A DNA stretch of 64,000 bases from Struthio camelus. Lineage: Eukaryota; Chordata; Aves; Struthioniformes; Struthionidae. Under the pieces are notes generated by a model. That model saw only the letters and a program-made list of their open reading frames with translations. It did not search any database and had not been told where the DNA came from. Position numbers and translations under genes: made by a program. The stretch covers positions 36,745,817-36,809,816 of the forward strand of contig NC_090981.1 of assembly GCF_040807025.1 (NCBI RefSeq), read 5' to 3'. This document shows positions 12,897-24,225 of the stretch, piece by piece (position 1 is the first letter of the stretch; the number at the start of each line of letters is the position of its first letter).

Positions 12897-12944
12897 GAAA
12901 GGGCAAATCTTCTTTCCCCTGAAAGGGCAAATCTTCTTTCCCCT
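12897..12944. repeat. Perfect 24-bp tandem duplication
   Basis: Two identical 24-base units, beginning GAAAGGGCAAATC and ending TTTCCCCT, sit head to tail at 12897-12920 and 12921-12944. Perfect identity in otherwise diverged DNA implies a recent duplication. It is in frame within a 98-codon open frame, but that frame is not thought to be real. Confidence 0.97.
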
Positions 12945-14410
12945 GATTTCAGTGTGGCAGGATCAAGCCCAGCATGTGTTCAGTGCATTTTGCAGTGCAC
13001 CTGAGCAATCCCCCATTTAAGTACATAACTGAAAGTTTATTTGTTCAGGGTGATGAACAAGGTCAGGGCTTCCTTGTCTGTCAGGCTGAATTCACAGAGG
13101 GCTGAGCTGGGACTAGTGTCTCATTCTACTTCCCAGTAAGTACCTCAGCAACCTTGACCTTGTGGCAAGGACAAGCACATGATAGAAGGAAAATGTACAA
13201 AATTTTCATGTGTGCTGCATCCTTCCCTGGAGGCTGGAAGTTTCACCTCTCTGATATGCTTAGTTGGCTCAGAGTAAATGTTCTTGAGAGCAATCCCAAT
13301 CCTAGGTCTCATGTGGCAATCCACAGCAGTATCTGCAGGACAAATGGGCCAGCCCACAGGCAGATTACCCACTGAAGCTTTCACAGAAAGTCAAACAGGT
13401 TCAATCAGCCCACACCAAAATCACAGAACTTAAATAAAACCTTGACACATTTGTATACACAAACACAAATAGATGTGTAAGACTGATAGGGAGAACCTAG
13501 TATGTGAAAAGGTAACAATTTTGATTAGTTAGTGAAGTTTTACACGCCGTGTCTGCAAATGCTGTTCCAGCCTAATCAGTGGAGAGATCATTTGTGCCAT
13601 CTGCACACAGCAGGGCCTGGGCTGTTGAGACAAGGTGGCAAATAAAAACAATAACAGAAGTAAATGAAAATAATATGCAGAGATATAAACCTAGCAAAGC
13701 AAAACTCTAAACCAGTTGGATTTCAATGAGAACTACTGGGTCTTTCTAGACAGAAATGTGTTTTTGTGATAATGGTTGTAATTAACAAAACATTTTAGTG
13801 CTATAACCTGGCCCAGGTAGAGAAAATACATTTTCCATCAACAAAATGAAGGTAGGATTTTTTATTTTTTTTAAAAAAACCTATAGAACTTTAACTAAGG
13901 ATAATGAACAGTACTCACTTATATTCATACCTTGTAAATCAAGCTATATTAAAAGTGAGCATTATTTGTACTAGATTATAGGCTGAATTCCTAAACAATT
14001 TTGAAAATTTGTATTTTCAAATAAATACATTTTGTTCATCTTCAGTAGATCATCTTCAGGATTATTATTGTGAAAATAAATGTAGTTTGCATCTATGCTC
14101 CTTTCTCTGCACGGGAATATGGAGATAGAAAATCCCTTATTTCTGCTGGTTCTTTGGCTTGATTTTTTTTTTTTTTTTTTTTTAACCAAGTAGTGAGGCA
14201 GGCACATCTTAACAGGAAAATTGTTATTTTCCATTTGACTTATTTCTATGCTAAAACATCTGTAATTTCAGTCTTTTGGTTAGATTTCAAGCTGATTGCT
14301 AAACTGCTAATTTCTGTGACCTACTAAATAGCCATATGGGTGGCTATACCTGTTTTCAAAAGAAAATAGTCTGTTTTCTTATGAACAATTTTTTCTACTA
14401 TTCTTTTTCA
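12945..14410. other. Non-coding stretch
   Basis: Includes a slightly GC-richer part at 13040-13390 with open frames on both strands that are not recognised, and a T-run at 14163-14183. No gene called. Confidence 0.45.
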
Positions 14411-14427
14411 TGTTCAAAACAGTCTAG

Positions 14428-14433
14428 TTTATT
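14428..14433 (-). terminator. AATAAA polyadenylation signal, minus strand
   Basis: AATAAA on the minus strand lies 90 bases after the stop codon of the three-exon candidate at 14524-15301. Cleavage would be expected about 10-30 bases further on, near 14400-14420. The hexamer is common in AT-rich DNA, so it supports the gene only through its position. Confidence 0.35.
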
Positions 14434-14523
14434 GCAATTAAAGCAGTGCCTAAGTCTGAAGGGAACATGAACCATGATCATTATTTTTCAGACAGTAATG
14501 GATCATCAAAAAGTTCAGAGTTC

Positions 14524-15301
14524 TCATTCATTAGGACTTTGAATGTCGTTTTTATCTAAGAACGAGAGCTGACGGGACACTTGAAATGAAATACATGATT
14601 TTATCAAATATGATGAAACCATGAAGGGCTTTATTATGACAGATACAAAACCCAAGAACCTGTTCCTCTTACCAAGCTTCCACAAAGTACCTCCTGTATA
14701 ATTATTAAATAAAAACACTTACTTATTCAGTACTCGGCTTTTAAACCCTGAATAAGAGAAGTACATATTGAGAGAGGTACTTACAACGTTTCCATGGATA
14801 CAGGATGATGCCAATCAGGTCCACGTTTTTATCTGAAAGGGTGCCCCTGCGGAGACATACAGCTTGGTGAGTGGTTGTTTATACATAGTAAGTAAATAGG
14901 AACCTTGTTTATTTTACAAAGCACTCCTGACCCAGACTTTTTCTCATCACTCTTTCTAAAATGAACATTTTGCTCCTTTTAAGAAGCATATTCTAGACTC
15001 ACTTTTGATGATTTTCCTTAAAGTTGTCTGAGTTTCTGACATAGATACTCCACTTCTGCTTGAAAACTAGGTATGCCGCGTCTAATCCTGGCAAGCGTAT
15101 GTTGACAACTTTTTTTTAACTCTGCGATAGACACACTGATGCAAATTACGTATTTCTATTTCAATCACCAGAAGCCACTTCCAGGAGGGGGGGGGGGGGG
15201 GGGAACTAATGGGCAGATACAAATGATAATTGCCCTTACCTGAATCCAATAAGGACAAGAACACCACGTTTAGTTTGCTTCGCTCTCAGAAGGCTTTCCA
15301 T
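14524..15301 (-). CDS. Candidate three-exon gene for a 59-residue protein of unknown function
   Basis: Three minus-strand blocks join to one open frame: 15301-15240, 14846-14785 and 14579-14524 (62+62+56 bases, 60 codons with TGA). The start codon in exon 1 has a favourable context (A at -3, G at +4). Exon 1 ends CAG|GTAAGG; exon 2 is bounded by TCCGCAG| and |GTAAGT; exon 3 follows TTTCAAG|. Exon phases match at both joins, and the other two frames of exons 1 and 2 contain stops. Introns are short (393 and 205 bases). The product starts MESLLRAKQTKRG, has two hydrophobic stretches (VLVLIGF and VDLIGIILYPW) and ends in a polar tail rich in S, D, N and Q. Exon 2 has higher GC than its surroundings. 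VDLIGI is vaguely like the first strand of RPA-type OB folds, but that is speculation. No signal peptide is evident. It could equally be part of a longer gene or a spliced non-coding RNA. Confidence 0.35.
15187..15203. repeat. G17 homopolymer
   Basis: Seventeen uninterrupted G on the plus strand. It lies inside the first intron of the minus-strand candidate gene, about 35 bases past the exon 1 donor, so the transcript would carry a C17 tract there. Confidence 0.95.
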
Positions 15302-15659
15302 TTTACTTTGGCTTCCATTTTAAAAATGGTTGGTTCCTAGATTTCCAAAGCACAAGTGCTATGAACATGTAATTTTGACATCCAGTCTCTCAACACTGCA
15401 TGCTTTCTAATTTTGGGAATGAGATTAATACCTCCTATTTGAGAGGTTTTAGTCTTCTAATATTTCTTTGGATAAAAAAGCACAATGAGTTAGTGAAAAG
15501 AAAGGCAATCAACTTTAATACTTAACACAGTTTAATAACCTGAATTGAAATATGTGTGCGCTGTATTTCCATTAAAAAAGTTTCCTTCCAGCCACAATTA
15601 ATAGAACAAAAACTTGTCTTGTTCAGAGATTATTCTTGGAATGTAATTTTACCGTCTAT

Positions 15660-16140
15660 GTAAAGGAGGAAACTTTTTTGCCATATGAAAGCAATTTTGC
15701 CTCTTCCTTTCTCAAAGAAGTGATTTCTGGATAAGACGGCTGATTCGATATTTTCCATTTGAACTCGCAGCGTTCTTTGAGGGGGAAGGGATGGGAAATC
15801 TGTGTTCGTTTGCCAGCGCTGACAAAGGTCTGCTTGTCAGTGATACCTTTCACAGCTAAATTTACTCCGGAGTGACAGCAGCAGGTGCACCTCGGCCTGC
15901 CAGACACTTGCGCGCCCGCATCACGCAGCCTACAGGTCAACGACTAAAGCAGAAAAAGCCTCGGGCTGCAGAGTAGAGGGTGAGTGAGGCAAACACAACC
16001 CAAACTGGGGGGTTTCTCTTCAAAGCCAGCTGGTCTGGCTTTATTCTACAGGAATTTTTTTTACCTGTCAGTTTCATCAGCGAAGCCCTCAGCAGGTGCT
16101 GACGGGTACAACTTCCTGGAGAAGAAGGGCACTGGTGAGT
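15660..16140. promoter_or_regulatory. Weak CpG-enriched patch, possible bidirectional promoter or first exons
   Basis: CpG dinucleotides are clearly denser here than in the flanks (for example around 15905-15925 and 16080-16105) and GC content is raised, though below a classical island. It lies 360 bases upstream of exon 1 of the minus-strand candidate gene. On the minus strand a donor ACAG|GTAAAA sits at 16065/16064 and another, GACG|GTAAAA, near 15651. On the plus strand there are two strong donors, AGAGG|GTGAGT (exon end 15979) and CACTG|GTGAGT (exon end 16134). A 94-codon minus-strand frame at 15656-15940 is open, but a second overlapping frame is also open over part of it, so neither is persuasive as coding. 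Best read as a promoter serving both strands. Confidence 0.4.
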
Positions 16141-18750
16141 TTTCATAGAGAAAACAATTAAAAATGATTTTAAGTTTTTAGGGTTGTTCTGCTTGCTACA
16201 GCACTGGAGGATTCAGCTCCAGGCTTCTGGCTACGTTCACAGAGCTTTCTTCAGGAGAAAGCAGATAAGCTTTGTAGCATGCTTCACATTTTATTTGATA
16301 TGGTGCTTGATTTTTAGCTTCTGTAACCAAGAGAAGTTTCTTGAAAGTGATTTGATATTTATAGGCAGTTTCTTTCAAACTGTTTCTCTGAATCTGAATG
16401 GGAAGAACATGCAGGATTACATACAAGAACACTAGAAGCCAGCCAGTATTGCTGTTGTATTTCCCCCCTCCCACCCCCCAACCTGCCTCCCTTAAAACAA
16501 ATCCGTTATCCTGGCTATTTCCAAATAAAAAGGAAGGATTTCTTGCCTGGAGAATGCTCCCGGTATTTGGGGCTTCAGCTGATGTTCCAAAGCCTTAGCA
16601 ACTCCTTTTGAGCGTTAACCTAAGATTACTTTGTCAGGAAAAAAAAGGACCCAAATTAAAAATCTTCAGATCATTTTTTAAAACCCAGTTAGTAATCAAA
16701 AGTATAATCATATGTTGCTGTTTCACTGAAGTGAGAAGGTAAATTATGAAACATAGGCTATGTGAGAGTACTTCTTGGCATGATGCTTTTTAAAGATACA
16801 GTGAATTTACACAATTTTACTTTTTTTAAAACCACAAATTATGGCCGTATGTGTATTTTTTTTATTTGCGTAAGAGGGCTGGGAAACTAGACGAAGGGAG
16901 AAAGATTTATTTTTTTAGAACAATAAGATTTCAATTAATGTGAAAACGCAGGAAAATGTGACCACATGTTAAAATAAATATTTTGGAGGGGAAAAAGGCA
17001 TTTTTATTATGATTTCTATTTCAAGAACTCATGCTTTTAACTTTGTTTCACAGTATTCATTACAAATTGTTTCATTAAATTGAAAACATTTATTTAAGCA
17101 AGTAAACAGGCAGAGAACTTGACCATATGAATCTTTTTGAAAAAAACAGATTCCATATTCACATGCACATCATAGAAAATACTATCGGGAGACGGAAAGA
17201 ATTATATGGCAATATGCAGTTATAGTAGTTCTGTAGTGGAAATTCCCCCATATGTCAATAAATAATTTATCAGCAATGGACAGCCTAACCTCAGACTGAA
17301 TAAGAATATCTAAGGCCTTTTTTTAACAGCCCTCACTTGTGAATTTTTTTCAGCTCTGCTGCCTAGTGTTGGACCAGTAAAGTTGACAAGGAAATTCTGA
17401 CCTCTGTGGAGGTAGATCAGGCCTTAGTCCTTGTCTACTTTGTTCGTTTTGGGAGACAGGAAGAGAATAGCAAAGATTATGTACATTTCTGGGGTGTGCT
17501 ATATGAAGATAATGGCAATTTTCTTTGTTACAAGAATATCCTGCTATATATTAGAAAAACAGACCACTAGAATAAAACATTACTAGTCCAAACAGTGTAA
17601 AGTAAATCTCGAAATGTCAAAAGTATTTTCTCAAATAAAGTAAGATACATAAAGCAAAACAAAAAAAAAAACCCAAAACATATCCTGAAAGCAAAATTCT
17701 GTGGCTGCCTTTGAGCTATGCAATGTCCGTAAAACATTGCTGTTTCATACATAACATTCTTAATGTATGGAAATCAAATCCCCTAAATATCCATTAAAAC
17801 GAAGCACTGTTAAATCAGAAGACAGTAAATAGTAAAAGCAATTCCTAGAGTTAACTAGACATTGTAGATGTTATATTAACCAAGAAAAACATACAGCCTT
17901 TGCTTTAGAGCCATTATTTCAGTAAGATGTAATTTTGTCTGGATTTCACTGTATTGATTATAGAGGCTCAGTAACAGTAATTAATGTGACAAAGTCCTGG
18001 ACAATTTCAAGAAAATCCTATTAAAGTTAGTCTGTACCTCACTTTATTTGGGGAAAAAGAATATTTTTTAAAATATAACTTCAATATAGAATGCTTTCCT
18101 TTTCTAGAAAAGGATTAATGTTGCACAAGGTGGAGATTTCGCATTTAGGTAACTTATACAAATCAAATTTAAATCGGTGTCTTTTATTGGTCTTTCTGCT
18201 GCTTATTTTTCTGATTAGCAGGCTTAAGCACATTAAATGAAATTTTAAAATAGCTTTTTATTAACATGAAATGCTGAGAAACTAAAAAAAATAGAAAAAC
18301 CTTATTTAATTCACTGGAGCTTTACCACTATTTCAGATAGAAACAAAATCAGCCCTAAAATATCTGGTACAATCACTTGTTTCTGTACCAACTATTCCCC
18401 ATTAACTAAGAGATCAACGTTCCTTCTGTTCCCTGGACCTGCTTTGTTGTCCATTTTGTAAACTATAGTGGTTTATTTTACAACTATCTTTTTATCTTTT
18501 TCATTTTGAAAAGCTGCAGTCTAGCTCAGCTTTCAACCACATGTTTGTCTCTTCCGATAAATCCCAAGCTTTAGTGTCAGGAAGACATCTATATTACTTA
18601 TTCCATAGTGCGTGTAAATATAATGGGATCTAACCACAAAGCTTTGGCAAAAATTACAATTTAGTGACTATATGTTACGTTTTTCAAAAGTGAATTCAAG
18701 GCTCTTCATATAGTGTTGCATGATATTTTTCAAAGCATGTTGTGCCTTGT
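16141..18750. other. AT-rich intron-like stretch
   Basis: No exon, RNA or repeat family recognised. Several short A and T runs; a C/A-rich pocket at 16466-16500. Confidence 0.5.
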
Positions 18751-18812
18751 TCTCCTTTCACTTACACTGGTGAAAATTGGAAGCATTCCACTGAAGACAA
18801 TGAAGTTGCTTT
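18751..18812. repeat. Short palindromic sauropsid interspersed repeat, copy 2
   Basis: Reads like TTTCACTTACACTGGTG(A)AAAT...GCATTCCACTGAAGACAATGAAGTTGC, matching the recalled pattern 'TTACACTGGTGTAAAT...AACTCCACTGAAGTCAATGGAGTT'. Same group as the copies at 4815 and 63381. Confidence 0.6.
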
Positions 18813-20638
18813 TAAAACTTAGATTTAAAAACTATATGATTAAAAATTAGGGGGGGAGGGGGAAATAGCCTGTATGCCTTAAGTGCTTCATAAATGAACA
18901 TCTGAAACATGCAAATTTTCAATTATTTTTATGTATATACTTTATATTGTGTGTATATCTATAAACTTTAAATTTATTATTTTTCTTGGTATTATAAAGA
19001 AAATTATATTCTACAATGCGTAGGTTTTTTATGTGCCTTCAGAATTTTTTAATCTATAAATCATTTGTTTATTGGTCTGAATACTGTCTCCCTTAAAGTC
19101 AAAGGAATAGATGCATGTTAGGAAGCAGTGGAGAATGGAATTCTCTTCCTTGCCAGTCCATTAGCAGTATCTGGAGCTGCTGCTTTGCCTGGCTGCTTCA
19201 CCACCTCTAAAACTGTTTGGAGAGGCTACAGACTGCTCTGCAACTGTTCTCCACCCCTTCACACCACTGTAGTCCAGTAAATGCAGTCATATTTGAAGAT
19301 ACCCCTAGCATTCCCATACCACTGCCCATGACTGCTCATAGCTCCTCCCTGCTATTCTGTTTTTTTTAAATGTTGTCACACGCTATAGTTCACCATATAC
19401 AAGATAGTAATAGTGTAAATTTTCCTTGCAACAAGCCCCCTTATCACAATGAACAGGAATACAAACTGCTTTTAACTGAGTTGTCTTTTCCAATGAAGTA
19501 CTAACAACTTATGCCATAGTTAAATAAGGTTGTTCCCTTAAAAGTAGCTAGCATTATGAGGCAAGTCCTGAAAGTACTATTTAAGAAAATTTTCAAGAAA
19601 GATAAAAGCCCAATGCATTCTATGCTTAAATATAAAGACACTGGATTCTAAATTAAGTTCAATAGATGCAGCTTACAAAGGGCAAGCATACAGATTTAAG
19701 CTAGGGTATTCGATGAATTTGCTGGAAGCATGTGAAATAACTGTACAGAATGAATGAAACGGCAGACACAGCTTTGATCATATACACATAGTAATGCTAG
19801 TTTCACATATATACTTGCAAGTTGTGCTGTTAGTATATGAAGTTTGATCGAATGTTAATGTATCTGATATACTGTACCCTGGAATGTAACAGCAAGGCAA
19901 AAAGTTGACCAGTATGACATCCAGCAGCTAACAATTAATTCAGCAAAACAAACCTTTCTGTATCTTTTCTTTTTAAAAGAAAAAAAAAAGTTCTTCCCCA
20001 GTAATTTTTTGTCTCTCTACTCATCTTTTTAATGGTGAGCTGACAAGGATATAGAAGTATACAAAATAACAGGATCATATAGCTTTTTTGCTTTCTGAAG
20101 TGGCGGCAGGATACTTTCTATCCACTATATTGCTATCTGTAAATAGCCCTTTCCCCAGTATCAATCCACTTTCTGAATTTGCAAGTGTTGTAGAAGAATG
20201 TTTGGTAATAAAAAAAATTAATATCACTCACAATAATTATGAAAATTAATGAGGAGTCTACAAATTGTGGGGAAAAAAATAGAAGAGATTGTGAAATAAT
20301 CTACCTGCATGTCAGGATAGTTCCTACTTTTTGAAAGATGTGGCCATCCATTTAATTTTGTCCTTGCAGTGTCTGACTTCATTAACTGTTTGATTCTCAG
20401 CCACTACACTTTTGATAGCATTTTAAATCTTAGGCACATAGGACCTGACTGAAATGAGGCTTTGGTTTGTGTTCTTCCTCAGGAATGTGAGGAAACTGTC
20501 TCCTACTTAGGGCAAAAAAGCACTTCTCCCTGTTGTTCCAGCAAGGGTTAAAGTGCTGGGTTTAATCTGCAAAAAGGATGCAGGAACTTTTAATGAAATA
20601 TCACTTGAATTCAAATTCTTAATCTGTATATTCCTTAG
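18813..20638. other. AT-rich intron-like stretch
   Basis: Nothing recognised apart from short homopolymers (G-run near 18850, A-run at 19980). A GC-richer pocket at 19130-19350 has no open frame or splice structure that supports a gene. Confidence 0.5.
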
Positions 20639-20927
20639 TGAGCAAGGGTTTTTCCCAAGTTACTGTCCATATGCCCTTCTCTATCTTTGCCCCACCTTCA
20701 CTCCACCTGACTATCTAGGACCCCCAGCAAAGCCTCCACTACTGCTTACAGCTCGAAAATCCCATGACTCCCTTACAAACACATTCCTGCTCTCCAGCCC
20801 TAGCTCTGTATATCCAGGTCATGGCCCAGAGGACAGCTCAGTCACATCCAGAGGTTCCAGAGAAAAGGGGCCTTACAGCAAACACCTTCAGGCTGTTGAA
20901 GCTGAAAAGGGTAAAGACAAAAAGCTG
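20639..20927 (+). ncRNA. Candidate internal exon of a plus-strand transcript (coding status unknown)
   Basis: A 289-base block is bounded by an acceptor (TATATTCCTTAG|, AG at 20637-20638) and a strong donor (AAGCTG|GTGAGT, donor GT at 20928). GC content is well above the flanks. One plus-strand frame is open through the whole block, rich in P, S, L and K, but no domain is recognised and the length is not a multiple of three. Plausible partners on the same strand are the donors at 15979 and 16134. It is called as a putative long non-coding RNA exon because nothing identifies a protein; it might also be an exonised repeat. Confidence 0.3.
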
Positions 20928-21402
20928 GTGAGTGTTATCAACTCACTTTTTTTATAATGGAAATATTTAGCTTTATTGAGAGTTTAAGAATGGAGAGGGT
21001 CATCACATTGTTGATGGGTCAGTCTGAGAAGTTTCAGTTTTTAATTGATTGGAGACGAACTGCTTAAAAAAAAATGGAAGTGTCTCCATGTGGTCCTTAC
21101 CTGCCTAAATAAGATAAATACCCTTCAATTTCAGAACCTTAGCTTCTCCAATTTAGTAGCAGGGTTTTTCTGTCTTTAACTGCCTCGCTGTAGCTATCCA
21201 TAAAGACATTGTTGAAATCGGATATTGCAAGCCCAATTGTTTCCTTATAAAATGGTACAGATTTGCACAAGGTAACAGACCAGAAGTTGAAGCTTAAATC
21301 TGTCTATATCATAGAGGAACTGTGCCAAGATGCTCAACCTAGATCGCACGACAGCAACAATAACTTCAGATGAAATACATCTAAACCAAAGTACGTATCC
21401 AA
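20928..21402. other. Non-coding stretch
   Basis: No supported feature. Confidence 0.5.
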
Positions 21403-21482
21403 ACATGACCTCTGAGGCTCAGTTTCCTTTTAACCTCAGTAATATCAACTTTTTAAAGTGCTTCCATGGGAAGAGTTATAAC
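21403..21482 (+). repeat. MIR-type SINE fragment
   Basis: GACCTCTGAGGCTCAGTTTCC followed by a gap, then CTCAGTAATATCAAC and TTTAAAGTGCTTCCATGG, follows the MIR order 'CTCTGTGCCTCAGTTTCC...GATAATGATACTGAC...TGTAAAGCGCTTTGAGAT'. Diverged and incomplete. The call rests on the recalled consensus. Confidence 0.55.
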
Positions 21483-23916
21483 CAATGACATCACAGCTGG
21501 AAGCTTATGGAAGTTTTAATATAGACTAACATAAGTGGCACAAGCACATCTAAAAGCTGACCCAACTATTGTACAATTACATTTTATGGCCATAGAGGTT
21601 ACAAGTTCTTCTTCACATTATCAACAAGAGCTGTCAGCCTTCAAAGGGCCTTTCTAAAACAGCTAATAAAAGTTTTATATTAATTATTGTTTGTGATAAC
21701 AGTAGTATTACTGCAGCACTTAGAAACTACAGTTAGGGATCAACATTTGTGCTTGGAGCTCAAACGCAAAACAAAAACATGAATCTAGCACTGAAGAGTT
21801 TACAGATTAAAATTAAGAACAGTGAATTTTCTCAAAAAGCCCAGACTAACCTATTGCCTCTTAGTAGCTGTATGCAGGTATATCCGTGTACATAGTTTGT
21901 CAGCAGTACCTTCATTTCCTCATTCCACATACCAATCTATTACTATTGTATTCCATATTTAATTTATGCTGCAAATCTCATACAGCATATTCTGTTATAA
22001 CAGGCAGGATGATTGACCTTTTAAATTTGCATATTATTTACTCCAACTTTGGTTACAGAAAGTGGTAAGCAACTTAAAATAGATGCAAATTGTTAGAAAA
22101 ACATTCAAAACTCTGGATGCTTATCTGAAATATATCTCAAAACTTGGCTGGAAAACCCCTGCGAATTGCATTTCTCAAAAAAAAAAAAAAAAGGCATTTC
22201 CTCTCCTAGGTAGGAGTATGATAACAACAGTCTTTCTTGTGGTATGTTGGAATCTGTATCTATAGCCAGGACAGGGAACCATACTGGCCTTCGGAAACAG
22301 AAGAATGAGTTGACCAGTGTTTTTCTACCCTTAGAACAGGTTTGATTTGAATTCTCTTTGAATTGTGGCTAAGGGTCTATCCAAAACAAACCCCCTACTT
22401 TGCTTGGCCCTCAGAATTATCATGAATTTCATTGTCTGCACAGATGCAGATGCTGATCTAATTTGTAGCAGCTGCAGAATACTTAATTAAGCATTTTCTG
22501 GCCATCTATGGCTGTCTGCCTCTGTATCACATCGTCATGCAGTGCAATATAGACAAATGCTTGAGTGTCACACAATTAACAGGGGGGTACAATCATATTT
22601 TTTGTTTTGTGTTGTGGGGTTTTGGGCAAAACACCTGAGAATATCGCAATACCTTAGTCTATTAATTCCATTTTGGGAAAAGTGAGGGAATGCACAGCTT
22701 AAAAAATTTCCCCCACCTTCCCCAAAATTAAATGGCATATCTGTTGGAGAGTCTATGTATTCAACTGGGGGCAATCGCATGGGCAACTAAACATCGTAGC
22801 AGGAACAAGAAAGGTTTTAACTGATTATAGAACTAATATAACTAGTAACTATAGACTAATAATATAACTTATTATTATAGATTAGTTATAAACATTTCTT
22901 ATAATGCTAGTACTGAAACTTATTTCTTGGGAGCCTGTCTTTCAGTGGAATCTTCTTTTGAAACGACTAGCAAACAGTGAAGAGGGTTAAGCCTTCTAAA
23001 ATTGCCTAAATTAACAATGAAAAATAAAGTTTCCCTCTTCTGCATTGAGCCTAGATGTTGTGCAAGATAACAAAAGATAAGTGAAGATGTGTAAAGAAAG
23101 GCATTCTTGGTGCTGTGCTTTGCAGTTGGCAAGAACCTACCTGATTCCTTGTATAAATTCAAGCAGCCCTACAGCTACTCTAATTTAGTCTCTGTTTCAT
23201 CACTGGCCATGTAGAACAAAGAACCACCAGGGCACAGCATGTCTTGTATTATGCTTTTTTGCCTTTTCTCTCCATCCAGTGTGCCACTTATTAGTAACTG
23301 AGAAGAACAGTAAAGGTACTATATTTCTCAGATGAATGCTCTTTACCAGTCTAGCAAGACTTTAATCACAGTTGCATTAAATCATATAATGCCTTAGTTT
23401 TCTACCAAATGTCGTCTTTTTTAAAGAAATCAAATGTTTCTGAGGCATACGAAGATGCAGAATAATCAGACTGATGAACGGCAGTTCAAGAAAAATGACA
23501 CAATTTCCCAAATTATTCTTCAAATCCATTCCTGTACTTAGACCCTATTAAGATGGGGAAGTGATTCCAAATCTCCACTCTAAGCTCATATTTGATCTAT
23601 TTTTAAATTTTTGTATAGGAAAAAAAGCCCATTTAGCTTGAAATTTCACCTAATTAACTTTATGTCAGAAGAGATTTTTGAAGAAAAATTTGAAACTAGT
23701 TACTGAACTTTTTAGTTTATCAGAAAAAAGTTTTGTTTGACGATTTCTGTCTAACACCCACAAACTTCAAAATTGTTGATACATTTCTTCCATAAAAGTC
23801 TAGACTCACATTTTTTGAGTCCCTAAACCTCAAGGGGTGGGAGGATTAGTAGGTTAAATTCTTCCTTTAGTTGCACTTAAGTAAGCTCATTGACTACAAC
23901 TGTTGTCCCCTTAAAG
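21483..23916. other. AT-rich non-coding stretch
   Basis: Contains an A-run at 22178-22192, a run of AT-rich imperfect inverted repeats at 22820-22890 and an octamer ATTTGCAT near 22026. No gene recognised. Confidence 0.5.
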
Positions 23917-23980
23917 TATGTGTGTTTGTGTGTATATATATATAAATATATAAATATATATATATAATATATATATATAA
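23917..23980. repeat. (TG)n/(TA)n microsatellite
   Basis: A short TGTGTTTGTGTG segment grades into about 50 bases of alternating TA with occasional extra A. Self-complementary and likely to be length-variable. Confidence 0.95.
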
Positions 23981-24127
23981 CTTTATACATTTGGTGGAAT
24001 GCTGTCATAGGATGATGAGGACATTTAAATACCTTAGGGAGAGACAGTGCCTGGTACAGGCACTGGAGTTCCAGCCGGCATAAAGATTAAGTCTGAGGCA
24101 GGAATAGGATCTGGATGACCACTGATG

Positions 24128-24225
24128 CAGGCCTGAGCTTCCATTTTAGGGTCTCTGCTAAAACTTATCAGAGTGCATTAGATTTCAGCAGACTTCAGTG
24201 GGCTTTGGATTTGGTACATGATCTC
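24128..24225. repeat. Possible sauropsid interspersed repeat fragment
   Basis: The part GATTTCAGCAGACTTCAGTG followed by GGCTTTGGATTTGGT resembles the recalled unit 'TTGACTTCAATGGGCTTTGGATCAGGCCC'. The left part is less convincing. Confidence 0.4.

Noticed and set aside
15656..15940. 94-codon minus-strand frame in the weak CpG patch, and an overlapping open frame containing an internal ATG
   Set aside because: Two overlapping frames are open at once and neither joins in phase to the exon at 15301-15240, so coding status cannot be supported; kept only as a promoter or leader region.
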